The notes beneath the pieces were generated by a model, which worked only from the letters and a program-made list of their open reading frames with translations, had not been told where the DNA came from and searched no databases. The position numbers and the translations under genes were made by a program. A DNA stretch of 64,000 nucleotides. Origin: Triglochin maritima. Lineage: Eukaryota; Streptophyta; Magnoliopsida; Alismatales; Juncaginaceae. The stretch covers positions 20,762,743 to 20,826,742 of the forward strand of contig OY821772.1 of assembly GCA_963682175.1 (NCBI GenBank). Reading direction: 5' to 3'. Of this stretch, positions 20,521-31,438 are shown one piece after another; position 1 is the stretch's first letter; the number at the start of each line of letters is the position of its first letter.

Positions 20521-20900
20521 GAATGTATTATTCTGTGAGAGGACTGTCCCATGCCACAAAGGGACTGAGACTCTGTGAGTGCTCTGGGTAGTCCCACGAG
20601 TAGAATGAGTTGTGCCGAGCGGGGACAGACCTGGTGGGGGGTGGAAATTAGTGTGCCGCTCGGGACAAAAGTGTGTCCTGCATAGTGTCAAGTTTGTCCC
20701 ACTCGGAAGAATGGGGCCAGGTTTGGGTCGGGTGTGCGTCTAATTGGCTTACATTTGGGTCGGGTGTGAGTCTGAATGGTTAGGCCTGACTGCTATTTGT
20801 CTAATGGGGAAAGGTTTGGGTCAGGTGTGAGTCTAAAGGGTTTGCCCTGACTGGTGTGAGTCAGATGAGGAAAGGTTTGGGTTAGGTGATAGAAACGACT
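20521..20900. repeat. Degenerate short tandem repeats (CCGCTCGGGACA and GTTTGGGTCGGGTGTGAGTC types)
   Basis: Two repeat kinds. One is CCCACTCGGGACA-like, which recurs near 23290, 44670, 47390 and 51110. The other is four to five copies of a 40-60 bp unit ending TTTGGGTCGGGTGTGAGTCTAA. Both sit next to MULE-type subterminal repeats. Confidence 0.7.
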
Positions 20901-20989
20901 AATTAGGACTAAATGTGTATAAACAAGTAATTAGTAGCTAAACTGCCATAAGTAGTAAACAACCAAATGAAATAATAAAACAACTCATT

Positions 20990-22060
20990 ATGTTGAACGA
21001 CCCAGCTTGTTTTCAACTCGTTTGTCTTACTTCAATCATACCATGTAACAAGTTTGTTTGTCCCTTGTCAATGTTCGTGTGCGCACAAGTTAACTTGTAA
21101 CAAGTTGGTTTGTGATCTTTTCAACTCGTTTGTCTGGAATCAATTTGAATCTATCAAACAGTGCCATAAGATTGTTTCAAAATAGATGATTTTCCCTAGC
21201 AACACAAATAATTCACAAATGAAACATTGGAAGTTCACTTAACAAATTAAATTGAACTACATATTAATGGTCTAACACTCAAAAACAACAATCATTTGCA
21301 ATTAGATATGTTTTTAATTAAGTTGTTTCATATTGGACATATATTCATGTCTGAGAGAGAAGTAAATTTTTTATGTTGTTAGTTAAGTCGAAGCGACCGA
21401 GCTCGTTTGGTCGAACGACCCAAATTATTTGGTCGAATGACCTGGCTAATTTGGTTGAACTGCCCAAATTGTTTGGTCGAACGATCCAACTCGTTTGGTC
21501 GAACTACGCTGGTTGTTTTGACCGAACAACCCAAATTGTTTGGTCGAATGATCCAACTCATTTGTTGATTTTTACAGATCATTTATTTTGATCCAATCCT
21601 ACCATCTAACTATTTCTTTGTCTCATCTCAATGTTTAATGTTTGTACAAGTAAACATGTTAACTTGTAATAAGTTGTCATGTGATGTTTTCAACTTGTTT
21701 GTGTTGATTAAATCCTACCATGTAACAAGTTTTTTTTGTTTCTTCTCCATGTGCATCCAAATTAACTTGTAACAAGTTCATGGAACAAACTAAATTGAAC
21801 TACACATTAATGGTCTAACACTAAAAAACAACAATCATTTGCAATTAGATATGTTGTTAATAAAGTTGTCTCATATTGGACAAGTTGTTTCATGTCTTAC
21901 AGAGAAGTAATTTTTTTAGGTTGTTAGTTAAGTCGAAATGACCAAGCTCGTTTTGTTGATGGACCCAGATGGTTTGGTCGAATGACCCGCCTCGTTTGGT
22001 CAAACGACCCAGGTCATTTGGACCAAACGACCGTCAACGGAGTTGTGGTTCAACAGTCTG
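20990..22060. repeat. MULE subterminal repeat region with a GGTCGAACGACC array
   Basis: Two tandem blocks about 540 bp apart share ATTAATGGTCTAACAC, CAATCATTTGCAATTAGATATG and GTTGTTAGTTAAGTCGAA, each followed by an array of TTTGGTCGAACGACCCAA units. The region is the reverse complement of 47461-48140 beside the mudrA pseudogene, so the two are ends of one MULE family. The arrays are at 21390-21560 and 21940-22035. Confidence 0.78.
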
Positions 22061-22270
22061 AACGAAGTTTGCAAAAGGTTCTATGTTTGTGGCTCCTCAG
22101 AGACAACCCATCACTATTGGTACTTCGTCTAGGACGATGGAAAGCCGGTACCACTGGTGGAGAAACCTGATGAGAGCATAAAGGACCTAGGGACACAGAA
22201 GCTTCTCTGGAAGCTTGCGAAGTTGAGTCAGACCCAAGAGCTGAACAAAACCATATTTTAGGTTTGGAGG
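22061..22270 (+). pseudogene. GRF-type zinc-finger fragment, first copy
   Basis: Reads FYVCGSS...THH...YFV then DDGKPVPLVEKPDESI and LLWKLAKLSQT, with a stop replacing Trp (TAG after TTCGTC). The pattern FYxC(x8-9)CxxFxWxD is the second half of a GRF zinc finger, found in plant transposon-associated and nucleic-acid-processing proteins. In this copy the second Cys is Tyr. It follows MULE-type repeats and probably belonged to that element. Confidence 0.6.
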
Positions 22271-23525
22271 TGACGTCTGACAATATCACTCTCTTCCAAC
22301 TGACTTGGAATATATTAATAATTTTGTTTGTGTTCGTGTTTGTGGAATATGTAATGTTGAATTTTTCAATAGAAAGTTATATGGAATTCAATCTAATTTG
22401 TAAATGTGTGGGTTAGGGTTGTGGTAGAAACACAGTGTTTCATGATTTTATCGTGCCAAGGAGATTTAGGTTGTTGGGTGAACATAGGCCATCTTTGCGC
22501 AACAAAGTCATTAAGCACTGTATTTATACCACCAACCTAACCCACATATTTAGAAATCAGTTAGGATCATCATTTTGTTAAACAAGATAATTATGTGGGT
22601 GTTTTGCAATTTTCTTTGTGTTTGTGTTTTTGTTCGTGCGCCATGTAATGTTGACTTATTCAATTGAATGTTATATGGAAGCTTATAGTGTTCAATGGAA
22701 TGTTTTGTTTTTATTTGTTCGCATATGTAATGGAATTTTTCAAACACGGAAGTTTATAGGGTTAATGGAATTTCATTTTAGTGTTGGATGAAATGTCAGA
22801 TGGCCAAAAGAAGAAACTTTATCCAGACTATGAAGAAAGAGTAATGAAACGTAAAGAAAAGATGAGAGGATGGGACAATCCCCTCAAATGATAAATGTGA
22901 ACATGACCACTTGTGGAGCTTATGTTTGCAACTATATCGTTTTGGAAGGGGAGAATCAAATGAAGTTCCCTCCTTAATATGTTGACAAGTTGATATTCCT
23001 TATGGCTCGTGCTTTCCTTCCACATAACATAAAGTAGTCGAGTTTGACGCAGTTGATTGTGTCGTACCAAAAGGAATGCAGGATTACATTATGCACCCAT
23101 TTTCCTTAGATAACAATTTATTTACCTTAAAATTACGGCAAATTATTGTAATTTTTGTAAATATAATATTTTCTATATGTTGTTAATTAAAGTGGACATG
23201 ACCTAGATGGTTTCGATCGAACGACCCAGCTTGTTAATTAAGTTCTATCAATTATTACATGAATTACCACCGGAAACTGTCGTTACTGACCCTCTCAGTT
23301 CGGGACGAGTTAGGTCTGCAACGGGATAAATCAAGGACGATTCAAAGAAACACGTCCCATGATGAGACAATTTAGTTCAGATAGGGACGAGTCATTATTA
23401 TGCGAAGAGACACAACCTTTTCCATACAGGACACAACCTTTCATTATTATGTGAAAAGATAACCTTTCATTACAGGGTATGCAAAGAGACGCAACCTTCC
23501 ATTACAGGGTCTATACAATCATTCG
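22271..23525. other. AT-rich MULE-related spacer with weak repeats
   Basis: No supported gene. Segments at 22380-22560 and 22610-22760 repeat each other loosely (TTTGTGTTCGTG, AATGTTGA.TTTTTCAAT). Around 23280-23520 are repeats of GCGAAGAGACACAACCTTTCC-like and CGGGACGAG-like units. Short open frames here have no recognisable domain. Confidence 0.5.
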
Positions 23526-23848
23526 TTGTTGAAGTGTATTCCTAAACCCTATTGCATTCGTAGATCCCATTGTGTATTTGATCCACCCAAAATAATTGCC
23601 TTCCAAAACAATACCAACAATGAGTACTTTAGTGATGAAGATGAGTACATCCCAAGTGGACCAATATGGGGAGGTTGTCCACCCGTTAAAATACTTGGAG
23701 TTTCACGTCTACCCTATCGTACCTATAGGTGCAGTTTGAAGGCAACATAATTGTGGTCCAACACTCCAAAGAAACTTAGCGAAAAGTTCTATGTTTGTGG
23801 CTCCTCGGGGCCAACCCATCACTGTCGGTACTTCGTCTGGGACGATGG
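23526..23848 (+). pseudogene. GRF-type zinc-finger fragment, second copy, 5' part
   Basis: Begins with acidic YFSDEDEYIPSGP, then a stop near 23750, then EKFYVCGSSGPTHHCRYFVW. Cys and the aromatic positions of the GRF finger are kept here. It is cut after W-D-D-G by the solo LTR at 23849, and the same frame resumes at 25367 (TPVPLV). Confidence 0.65.
23844..23848. repeat. Target-site duplication GATGG of the solo LTR, left copy
   Basis: GATGG before the LTR at 23849; the right copy is 25362-25366. The first GRF copy at 22061, which has no LTR, shows the unbroken site as GACGATGGAAA. Confidence 0.9.
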
Positions 23849-25361
23849 TGTTAGGATCTATGGCCCTCTAATCGATAGAAAAATGCGGAATTAAAAATAC
23901 TAATCGAAGGATTAAGGAAGAGACAATTGCAAACCACAAATTCGTCGACACCGGAGTTTAGAGAGGTTCGGCACCCACACCCGGGTCCTAGTCCTCCTCG
24001 CAAGCCTCGCTCGATCCCCCGAGCCTCGCTTACGGTTCCACTAACCGATCTCCATTTCGGGCCGAGACCAACGCCGTTTACAACACCGAGCCTCGCGAAC
24101 AACCTCGCCTCGCTCGTGTCTCCTCTCACAACCCGAGAGGGAGCTTCCTCGAAGCTTTACAACTTGGTGATTCTTGAATAAGGAATTGGAATCACAATCT
24201 AACTAACACTCTATACTTGAGCACACTTGGATATGATATGGAATTGGATATGCAAGTGGTGAAGTTTAGGCTTGAGTGTTGTGGATTGAGAGCTTGAAGA
24301 TGGAGAGGATTTGGCTTTGAGTATTGGATAGATAGGAAGTGTTCAAGATCTCCAAAGCAACCAAATGAGGTCCTATTTATAAGCCTTCAAGCTCATCTAG
24401 CCGTTTGGGAGTTGGTGGGGAATGGACCAATGAGAAAGCAAGATGTGACTTAAGCTCGGCCAGAAATCGAGACAGATTCGGTCGACCGTTATCCACACGG
24501 TAGTCCGAAACATTGGTCTGAACAAAGAACTCGGTTGACCGATTATGTATCGGATCACCGTTCACCAACCTCCAGTAGCTTTTATCTATTTAGCCCTAAT
24601 TAAATTCGGTTCACCGAAGTCCATTCGGTTCACCGTTCCAAGGTGGACAGTAGAATTGATTGGGCTCTGATCTACTCAAGTTCGGTTGACCGTGTATACT
24701 TTGGTAGACCGAAGTAGCGCGGGAATTGCGCTGACAAAGCGTGGGAGATTGGTTTACCAATAACGGTCAACTTAAATAGCCGTTGGTCTCCTAAAGCAAT
24801 ATGATTTGGTTGACCGAATGAAGTTCGGTGTACCGAATATGGATAAGTCAATTTGGCTTTAGGTCAAGATTTAAATACGACCGTTGGAGCAAAGTCCAAA
24901 ACCGGTCCAGGCTAATTCGGTCTACCGAAGGCGGTTCGGTATACCGAGGTGGTTATTCCAGGGAACACCTAAAGGATTCTACACGGTTGACCGCAAGGTG
25001 TTCGGTGGACCGAACTCTACAAGATTCGGTTTACCGAGAAGGGGTCGGTTAACCGTGGGGATACGGGACAGAATCCTAATGTGCTCAAGTTTACATTAAT
25101 CCTTAGGACTCAAATTATACTACATTACATATTGGTCCAAAGCTTGATTACATGTCTTGAGTCTTTATCTTCTTGTCCCCAAGCTCCTTAGCTTGATTCT
25201 TCATCAACCTATTAAGAATATCGCAGGTACACAAATATATATGCAATGCATGTATTCATGTTTGCTTACTTTGATTGTCTAGGTTGATTGATTAAATATA
25301 GATTAAGATTAGATTACTTAATCATCAAAACTAAATAAAGATTAAGGCTAAAAAGCCAACA
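23849..25361 (-). mobile_element. Solo LTR (about 1.5 kb), probably Ty1/copia, minus strand
   Basis: Read on the minus strand it starts TGTTGGCTTTTTAGCC and ends GGATCCTAACA, so it has TG..CA ends. It is flanked by a perfect 5-bp duplication GATGG. On the minus strand a TATA box (TATAAATAGG) lies at about 24373-24381, downstream of a dense array of CGGT-NN-ACCG inverted repeats. No internal domain is present, so the element was reduced to one LTR by recombination. The copia assignment rests on the terminal sequence alone. Confidence 0.88.
24474..25060 (-). promoter_or_regulatory. U3 array of TTCGGT-NN-ACCGAA inverted repeats, solo LTR
   Basis: About 15 sites spaced 15-60 bp apart. The half-sites CGGT and ACCG are kept, but the central dinucleotide is CG, TG, TC, AG, TT, GT, CT, AT, GG or TA. 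The array lies 100-690 bp upstream of the minus-strand TATA box. Confidence 0.8.
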
Positions 25362-25500
25362 GATGGAACACCGGTACCACTGGTATAGAAACCCAACGAG
25401 AGCATAACTGACCCAGGGATGCGGAAGCTTCTGTGGAATCTTGCGAAGTTGAGTCAGACCCTGGGGCGTATGTCCGCTCAAGCTTGCTGTCCAAGAATTG
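25362..25500 (+). pseudogene. GRF-type zinc-finger fragment, second copy, 3' part
   Basis: Starts with the duplicated GATGG, then continues TPVPLV, a stop, KPNESITDPG and LLWNLAKLSQTLG, parallel to the first copy at 22061. Together with 23526-23848 it forms one gene fragment split by the solo LTR. Confidence 0.65.
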
Positions 25501-25565
25501 TGAGTTGCTTTTCAGGCGGTCGTTCGGTCCAGGGGCAGATGACCGATGTCGGGTAAAACTTGATT

Positions 25566-27103
25566 TTTAGGTGATTCTTGAGCTTACCCTTTACATCAAA
25601 TTCCAAACTAACCTAATATAACCTATACACATATTTTTATTGTTATAGAAGAGTAATTTGAGGTCATTTGTAGTAGTGTCAAATCTTCACACTTATTGCT
25701 TTCAATACTTCCCATTTGTGTAGAAAACTTCCATAACTTCTAGTATTCACAATTGATGTGATTATTGCTAAGGGATCCTGAAACACTTCAAATAGAAGAT
25801 TAGTCCAAATGTATTTGCTATCATGGAAATCAAAATAAAGGAAGTGAGATTTACATGCTCCCACCTTTTGATGACGACAACAAATTAGCAAAAAGAATCA
25901 TATATATGGATAATGTATGTCATGTAGCTCCCCCTCAATATGATCTCTCCTCATTTGGCATCAACAAAAACAATTAAGGGCACTAGTAAGTTCAATCTAA
26001 AAGCATGCCATAACGTATAATTAGTCACACATGCATGATAATACGTGATATATAGTCATGATAACTAAAGTGAGGACTGAAGGACACCACACGAGCTACA
26101 AAACTAAAAGGGCTAGTGACACGAGACTTAGACCACAACACAACCAAGAGACATACAAACAAAGCACGAACCACACGACTTAATATGAAGACTGTGATAG
26201 CGAATTAAGGCAAAAATGTCTGCTTGTTAGGCGAATAGTTCATTTTGACGAGTTGTCATGTGCTCTTCACTGGTTGCAATGTTGGAGATGGTAGTCGAGA
26301 GTTCGGATATTTGTTGAGAGAGTGCATCATAATCCATTTCTGAGAGGAGGAGGCCACATTTGTAGGATTCATGGGAGAAGTTGGTGTAGGGAGAACATCT
26401 TCATCTTCATTAATAGCTTGAAAGATATTCATGCACTTGAGACTTGAGAGTAGTGTCGTTAAGACGAAAAGTCACGTTAGCAAATGAACCAATTAGAGTG
26501 CAAGACACATTGTCAAAGAGACGATTGAGGAGAACACAATATAGGAAGGATTCATCAACAACAAGTGTGTTAACGTAGAAAAGAGGCCAATTGACTGGAA
26601 TACCTTTCATGATAGTATATAGACATTTGAGAAGGAGAGTATGAAGCTCATTAAAGTGGCCATCCTTTGGAGCGAAGTTGTCGGCAATGACTTTGGCAAG
26701 GAATCGACACGATGGAGTGAGGATTTTGGTGGATTTTAAAACATTCGATAGAACCATGCAAAGAGCTTGGGAGATTTGAGACTTGTCCCAACCCAAGTCA
26801 TCCAACAAAAGAGAGAGATTGACACCTTGGTTCAAGAGTTGTAGCGCGGCAAAGGATCATGCTCGGTGAGACAACAAAGTCACGGTCAGGAGATCGGACA
26901 AGATTGGCATAAAAATCTAAGATGAGCTTCAAATAGTATTTGCTGTTGGCACGACCACAAAGGCACTCAAGAAACCCATTTTGATGGAGTAATTCGTCGA
27001 CGTTGGCGGTGAGGGTAGCACCATAATGTACGGGGCAACCTAGGATGATTGTGATGGAGGAGTAGGAGTATAGCGTTTTGCACTTGGAATTTAGGAAACA
27101 AGA
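25566..27103 (-). pseudogene. LTR-retrotransposon 3' region with a plant transposon protein-like ORF
   Basis: The open frame 26835-26410 (141 codons, minus strand) with its upstream extension (FYANLVRSPDRDFVVS, shifted frame, 27000-26840) resembles the putative plant transposon protein domain (PF20167-type): FYANL, FAPKDGHFNELH, then KGIPVNWPLFYV. Downstream on the same strand is EDEDVLPTPTSP, and then non-coding DNA near 25960-25880 with TTTGATGCCAAATGAGGAGAG and GGGGGAGCTAC, which is typical of the stretch between pol and the 3' LTR in SIRE-like copia elements. Its upstream part was probably at 41600-42800 before the gypsy-type LTR landed at 27104. The family call is tentative. Confidence 0.5.
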
Positions 27104-27860
27104 TGTAACATCCCGAAACAGCGGAATTTTTTAAAATTTAAACAATCAAGAGATTATCAGAACAAACTCATCAACGGGAATGTTACTCAGATAAATCAAC
27201 GGTCGGTGCACCAATAATACAACAGAGTTTTTCAAAAGACGTGATTACAACAATACAATGAAAAGACAGGTACAAGCAATCACGATGACCTCGAAAAGTC
27301 CGAAGAGGATCCTGCCCCCAAAATGTGTGCGCCTGCTGTCACCACCCAACAAAACCTACTGCGGTCCTGAAACATGAATCAAACAACGATGCTTGAGTTT
27401 CCTATTAGGAAACCCCGTATGCCAAGCTCACCTATATGCATGCAATAGTACGGTAAATGAACCTATCATACTAGTAGCATATCATGTCACATCTGCAATG
27501 TATCAAGTCCCACAACAGGTTAAATGGTACCTCAGTCCAACAACAATGACCCTCAATAGGGTCCGCAAGGACATCAGTCCAGCAACAACAACGGGTCTCC
27601 CTCGGAAACCTACCGTAGGCACATACGGTCTTACAGACAGTACGCGACGCATCCCCCCACACGCGACTACACGAGCCTAAAGGATCGGTGAGGAGCGTCC
27701 GCACTTCCGCGCAAAGAACCACGTGGTCTACACCACCTTCGACGGAGCCGTAGCCCGGTCGGCCAACATCCCAGGATAGGTGCCGAATCGGGGATCATCG
27801 CTGGCACATCATCAGCGGCATCGCCAACACAACATCGGCAGTACAACATACGTCCGACAC
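27104..27860 (-). repeat. Gypsy-type LTR, first part, interrupted by the copia array
   Basis: Opens TGTAACATCCCGAAAC, the complement of the CGGGATGTTACA end common in plant Tekay-type LTRs. It continues after the copia array at 39427, where the motif GCGGTACAACATACGTCCGGCAC echoes GCAGTACAACATACGTCCGACAC at 27838. Open frames here (27393-27680 and others) show no domain. Confidence 0.65.
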
Positions 27861-27869
27861 TGAAGGGAA
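27861..27869 (+). other. Nine bases matching the copia polypurine tract, upstream of the first LTR
   Basis: TGAAGGGAA precedes the LTR here and also ends the polypurine tract at 35258-35266. Between the gypsy-type host sequence (ending GACAC) and the LTR there is nothing else. See findings. Confidence 0.6.
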
Positions 27870-29031
27870 TGTGTTCTAAAAGTTTTACTTTTAAATGTCA
27901 ATTATTATGAATTGAATGAGAAATCATTTTGTTCCTTGTTTATGTTATTCGTCTTTTAGAAGTGTTAAGGAAGAGGCTCTTGGTCCTTAACCGTAGAGCT
28001 CTAAAAGATATTGGTTTACATAAAACAAAAGATATTCGCAATCATGGTAATTAACATGGAACATTAATTACCGAGTTAAGATTGTCGTGTTGGTCATAGA
28101 TCATTGTAGCTCTACAAGTGAGTGACGACACGGGTATGCAAAAGAGGAAAATATTACTTTTGTATACTGAATAGACCTAATAAGTAAAATATTGTAGAAA
28201 TGTGTTTTTGTGTCATTAATATTTTACTGTGTCTTTGGTCCTTTGATATGAGACTTATATCCGTTCGCTTAAGGAGTTCTTAATTAGACTAGTGTCTTGA
28301 GCTATCGATGAGAGTAGTGTAAAGGCATTAGTTGGTTAAGTATAACTTTCGTTGGAGAAGATAGTTAGTCAAAAGATTATCATTGCCCCTCTTAATTGAG
28401 TGATGATATTAGTGGGCCCCTTGATAAAGCAAAGTTATAATGTGCACAATGTGATTTGAGTTAAGTCACATATTTATAACTAGCTTAAAGAGATCAAGAA
28501 ATGAATACTAATACAAAGATGACACAATACTACTTTGTGTGTATTCTTAATATCATGAGGCAAGGGACGGACACAAGTGGTGCACTCCATCACTAAATGG
28601 ATCGGGTTTTGGTTCGAATGGAATTAAGACATCTAACTAATTGGGAGCTATAATGTGTAGCTAGATACCGCTTATAGCTTGTGATATTAAGCTCTTAATA
28701 TCACTGCCAACTTAGTTTAGATCCTCCCATAGGTCACACCGCAAAAACCGTGAAACAAGAAGCTTGATTTTTGGTTCATATGATGTGTCGGGTTTCTCAT
28801 AGAAAATATGACACATATGGTGAACAAGTAAAATCAATTATGTTGTATATAAACATAATTAGAGTCATGATAAATTCATATGAGATGCATATATTATGGG
28901 GTGCAATAATTTATTGTTGCATAGGATAATACATTGCATAAGTTGTGAATTTGCTAAAACCCCCTTACGTTCAAATTTTGTTGGAAATAAATCCAAAATT
29001 TGAAATAGGCAAAATCGGGTAGAAGTTCGGT

Positions 29032-29352
29032 AATCCGTTGAGGTTCGGTCGACCGAAAGATCTATGGATCGGTCAACCGAACGTGGAACGGGTAATCGTA
29101 ATTGATTGACCGAACTTGACCAAAGTGCCTGGAGCTTTGGTACGGTGTACCGAACCAGAAACGGTCGACCGAACAATGTCAAGTTCCGATATTTTCGGTT
29201 AACCGAATAACACTCGGTCTTAGACGTGAATGAGTCCGATCGGTTAAGGAGAATTTTTCCCCTTAAGATTCGGTCATCCGTCACGTACTCGGTTAAACGA
29301 TCGTGACAAATTCGGTTAACCGAGTGGGACTCGGTAAACCGAACAGCGGTCG
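29032..29352 (+). promoter_or_regulatory. U3 array of TTCGGT-NN-ACCGAA inverted repeats, LTR A
   Basis: About ten sites, among them TTCGGTCGACCGAA, TCGGTCAACCGA, CGGTGTACCGAA, TTCGGTTAACCGAA and CTCGGTAAACCGAA. It ends about 170 bp upstream of the TATA box. An identical array is in LTR B at 36423-36750. Confidence 0.85.
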
Positions 29353-29524
29353 ATTTTCTGCCTTTGATTATTAAGAGATTAATTTGATTGATGGTTGGAT
29401 TAGCTCCAAACTTGGTCAAACGTTTTGTGGGTGCATGTAATGCATTAAGGAATTAATTTATGAGAGAAAATGTAAAGAAAAACGTGGCTAAAGAATAGCC
29501 ATGATTGAGAGTAAGATTGGAACC

Positions 29525-29533
29525 TATAAATAG
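29525..29533 (+). promoter_or_regulatory. TATA box of copia LTR A
   Basis: TATAAATAG within CCTATAAATAGG, followed by a T/C-rich leader; repeated at 36922-36930 in LTR B. Confidence 0.65.
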
Positions 29534-29974
29534 GTCCTTATTCTCCCTAATTAAAAAACACAATTCAATAATTATTTTCTCTCTTAATTCACCACAAAAA
29601 CCCACGAAAATTCTCTTAGTTTTCTAAGTCTTTGGAAGGAGAAATCTCAGAGGCTAAGGAAGGGGTTTGTAGCTAGATTCTAAGCTTGTTTGGAGATCGA
29701 TTGGCTAGCTCCTTTCTCTCCAACCTTGTTTAGGGTTTCGGTGAACACTCGGAGGCATCCGGCGCGGCGAGAAGCATCCTCAACGTCTCCGAATCTTCAA
29801 GAAGTTTTTGAGAACTTCTAGGTATGAATTTCGGAGCCCTTGTTTGTTTTAATAGAGTTTTGAAACTAGATGTTAAAACAAACCGATGCATGCATGAAAT
29901 AAATCAAAGAAAATTGTAATTGATCCTTATTATACATAAAAATTTCGAATATATATATATATATATGTATAATT

Positions 29975-31438
29975 TATGGCTGTAAACAAATCTAGTTTAC
30001 CATCTAGGATTTAAACAATTCGTTTTACCGGTTTTTCGGTCTTTAAATGTTTGTTGAAATAATTCTTGTAATAATTCGTTTTAAATGTTTTGAATATTTA
30101 AAACATGGCATGTAATTATTAGAATTATGATTTAGACATAAGTCTAACTTGCAATAATTTCGTTTTAAGTATAAACGATTATTTTGTAAGAGAATCAAAA
30201 AAACCGAAAAACCGCGATTCATCTTTCCATTGGAAATTGGATGGACAGCGGTTCAGAATTAATTTGTGAACTATGGATGTATGAAAAATGTTTTTAATGG
30301 ATTTCAAAATATTTTTCAAAGAATTGTTGAGAATTCTGGATGATTGATAAATTAGATTCTGTAGTTTATAGCAATTGCGTGCATGGATGCTTGAGTTGCT
30401 TTGCAGGATTGTGAGTTTATATGTTCCAAATCAGACACTACAAATGTATGTAATTATTATTATACAGGGGCTTATGTATGTAAAAGCCATATTCTCTATT
30501 TTCTATCTTTAGAATTGCATTTGCATGTGAGAGGTTTTTACATAGGACTTGCACTAGTTTGTTTTTTATCGAATGTGAGGAGCAAGTTTATTTTTCTGTA
30601 AAATCTACATCTCCGGTGCAAGAGGAAGTCGCCGAATAGCGCATTGATCGAGGATCGAGGATCAGGGATCGAAGATCAAGGATCAAAGGGAACATATAAA
30701 CTCACGCAATATGGATAGTGTGAATGTTTAATTTCTGTTTTTATAATTTCTGCTATGCATGTGATGAATGGTGAATGTTAGGATGTGTATAAATTTTAAT
30801 ATGCATGATAAACTAAAATTCAAAATCACATGTTGATAAATGAAATTGTCCAACAAAAATTAAGATTAATTTTTCCTTCTTATTTCATCCACTAGCAGCC
30901 ATTGATCGAGGGATACTCTGCTCGCCCTTAGCGGGAGATAGCTCCCTCTATCTTTGGGAATAGTGGGAGATATAAAGGTTGTCTGTTGTTGTGCCACAAT
31001 TAAATATATGAGGTGTGTTTCACCCTAGTGAACCCCAAGTATGTTTAGTTGTGAATACAATAGATAAACGTATCTCGTATCAAATGAAAATAAGTTTTCT
31101 TAACATTACCTAGAGCCCTCGCTCGGTTTTGGGAAAAAGTTTTTCTTACGAGGATAGGTCGTATTCCCTCATAATTAAAACGACAAGAATCACAAGAGTT
31201 TGAAGATGCTAATATTGCTAAAATTCAAAAAGGTTGTGATTAGAAAATGTTTTTCTTACCTTGATGTTGTAATGTACTCGATAGCCCTTAGCTAGTCTAT
31301 ATTACAATTGATGGGATCTTGGATTACTGCATTTACGGACAAGATTTTATTTGCAGTATTTACATCATATTCAATATATATATGTATGTATTAAAACATA
31401 AAATTGGCATTAAAACCTATATAATTTATTTAGTAGAA
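29975..31438 (+). other. Leader of the copia element; no coding feature
   Basis: AT-rich stretch between LTR A and gag. No primer-binding site like TGGTATCAGAGC follows the LTR. A short GATC-based tandem lies at 30644-30690. A GTTTTTCTTAC-like block is repeated near 31138 and 31248. Open frames (30401-30601) look random. Confidence 0.45.

Larger units (their letters stand above)
27870..29974 (+). repeat. Copia LTR A (5' LTR, about 2.1 kb)
   Basis: Starts TGTGTTCTAAAAG. It matches LTR B (35267-37384) with only about ten substitutions counted by eye, plus a change in an AT run. It lacks the last 17 bp of LTR B (AAACATGAAATCCTACA) and any primer-binding site; at 29975 the sequence changes to TATGGCTGTAAAC. 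TATA box at 29525-29533. Confidence 0.9.

Noticed and set aside
21379..21582. Open frames over the GGTCGAACGACC array
   Set aside because: Periodic peptides from a short tandem repeat; no start context or domain.
24000..24150. GC-rich stretch with open frames on both strands, possibly a gene exon
   Set aside because: It lies inside the solo LTR, downstream of its minus-strand TATA box. Consistent with LTR R/U5 sequence.
28865..29419. 184-codon minus-strand frame (nearly identical copy at 36262-36816)
   Set aside because: It is the antisense of the U3 array of copia LTRs A and B. Its openness comes from array composition, and its repetition from LTR duplication.
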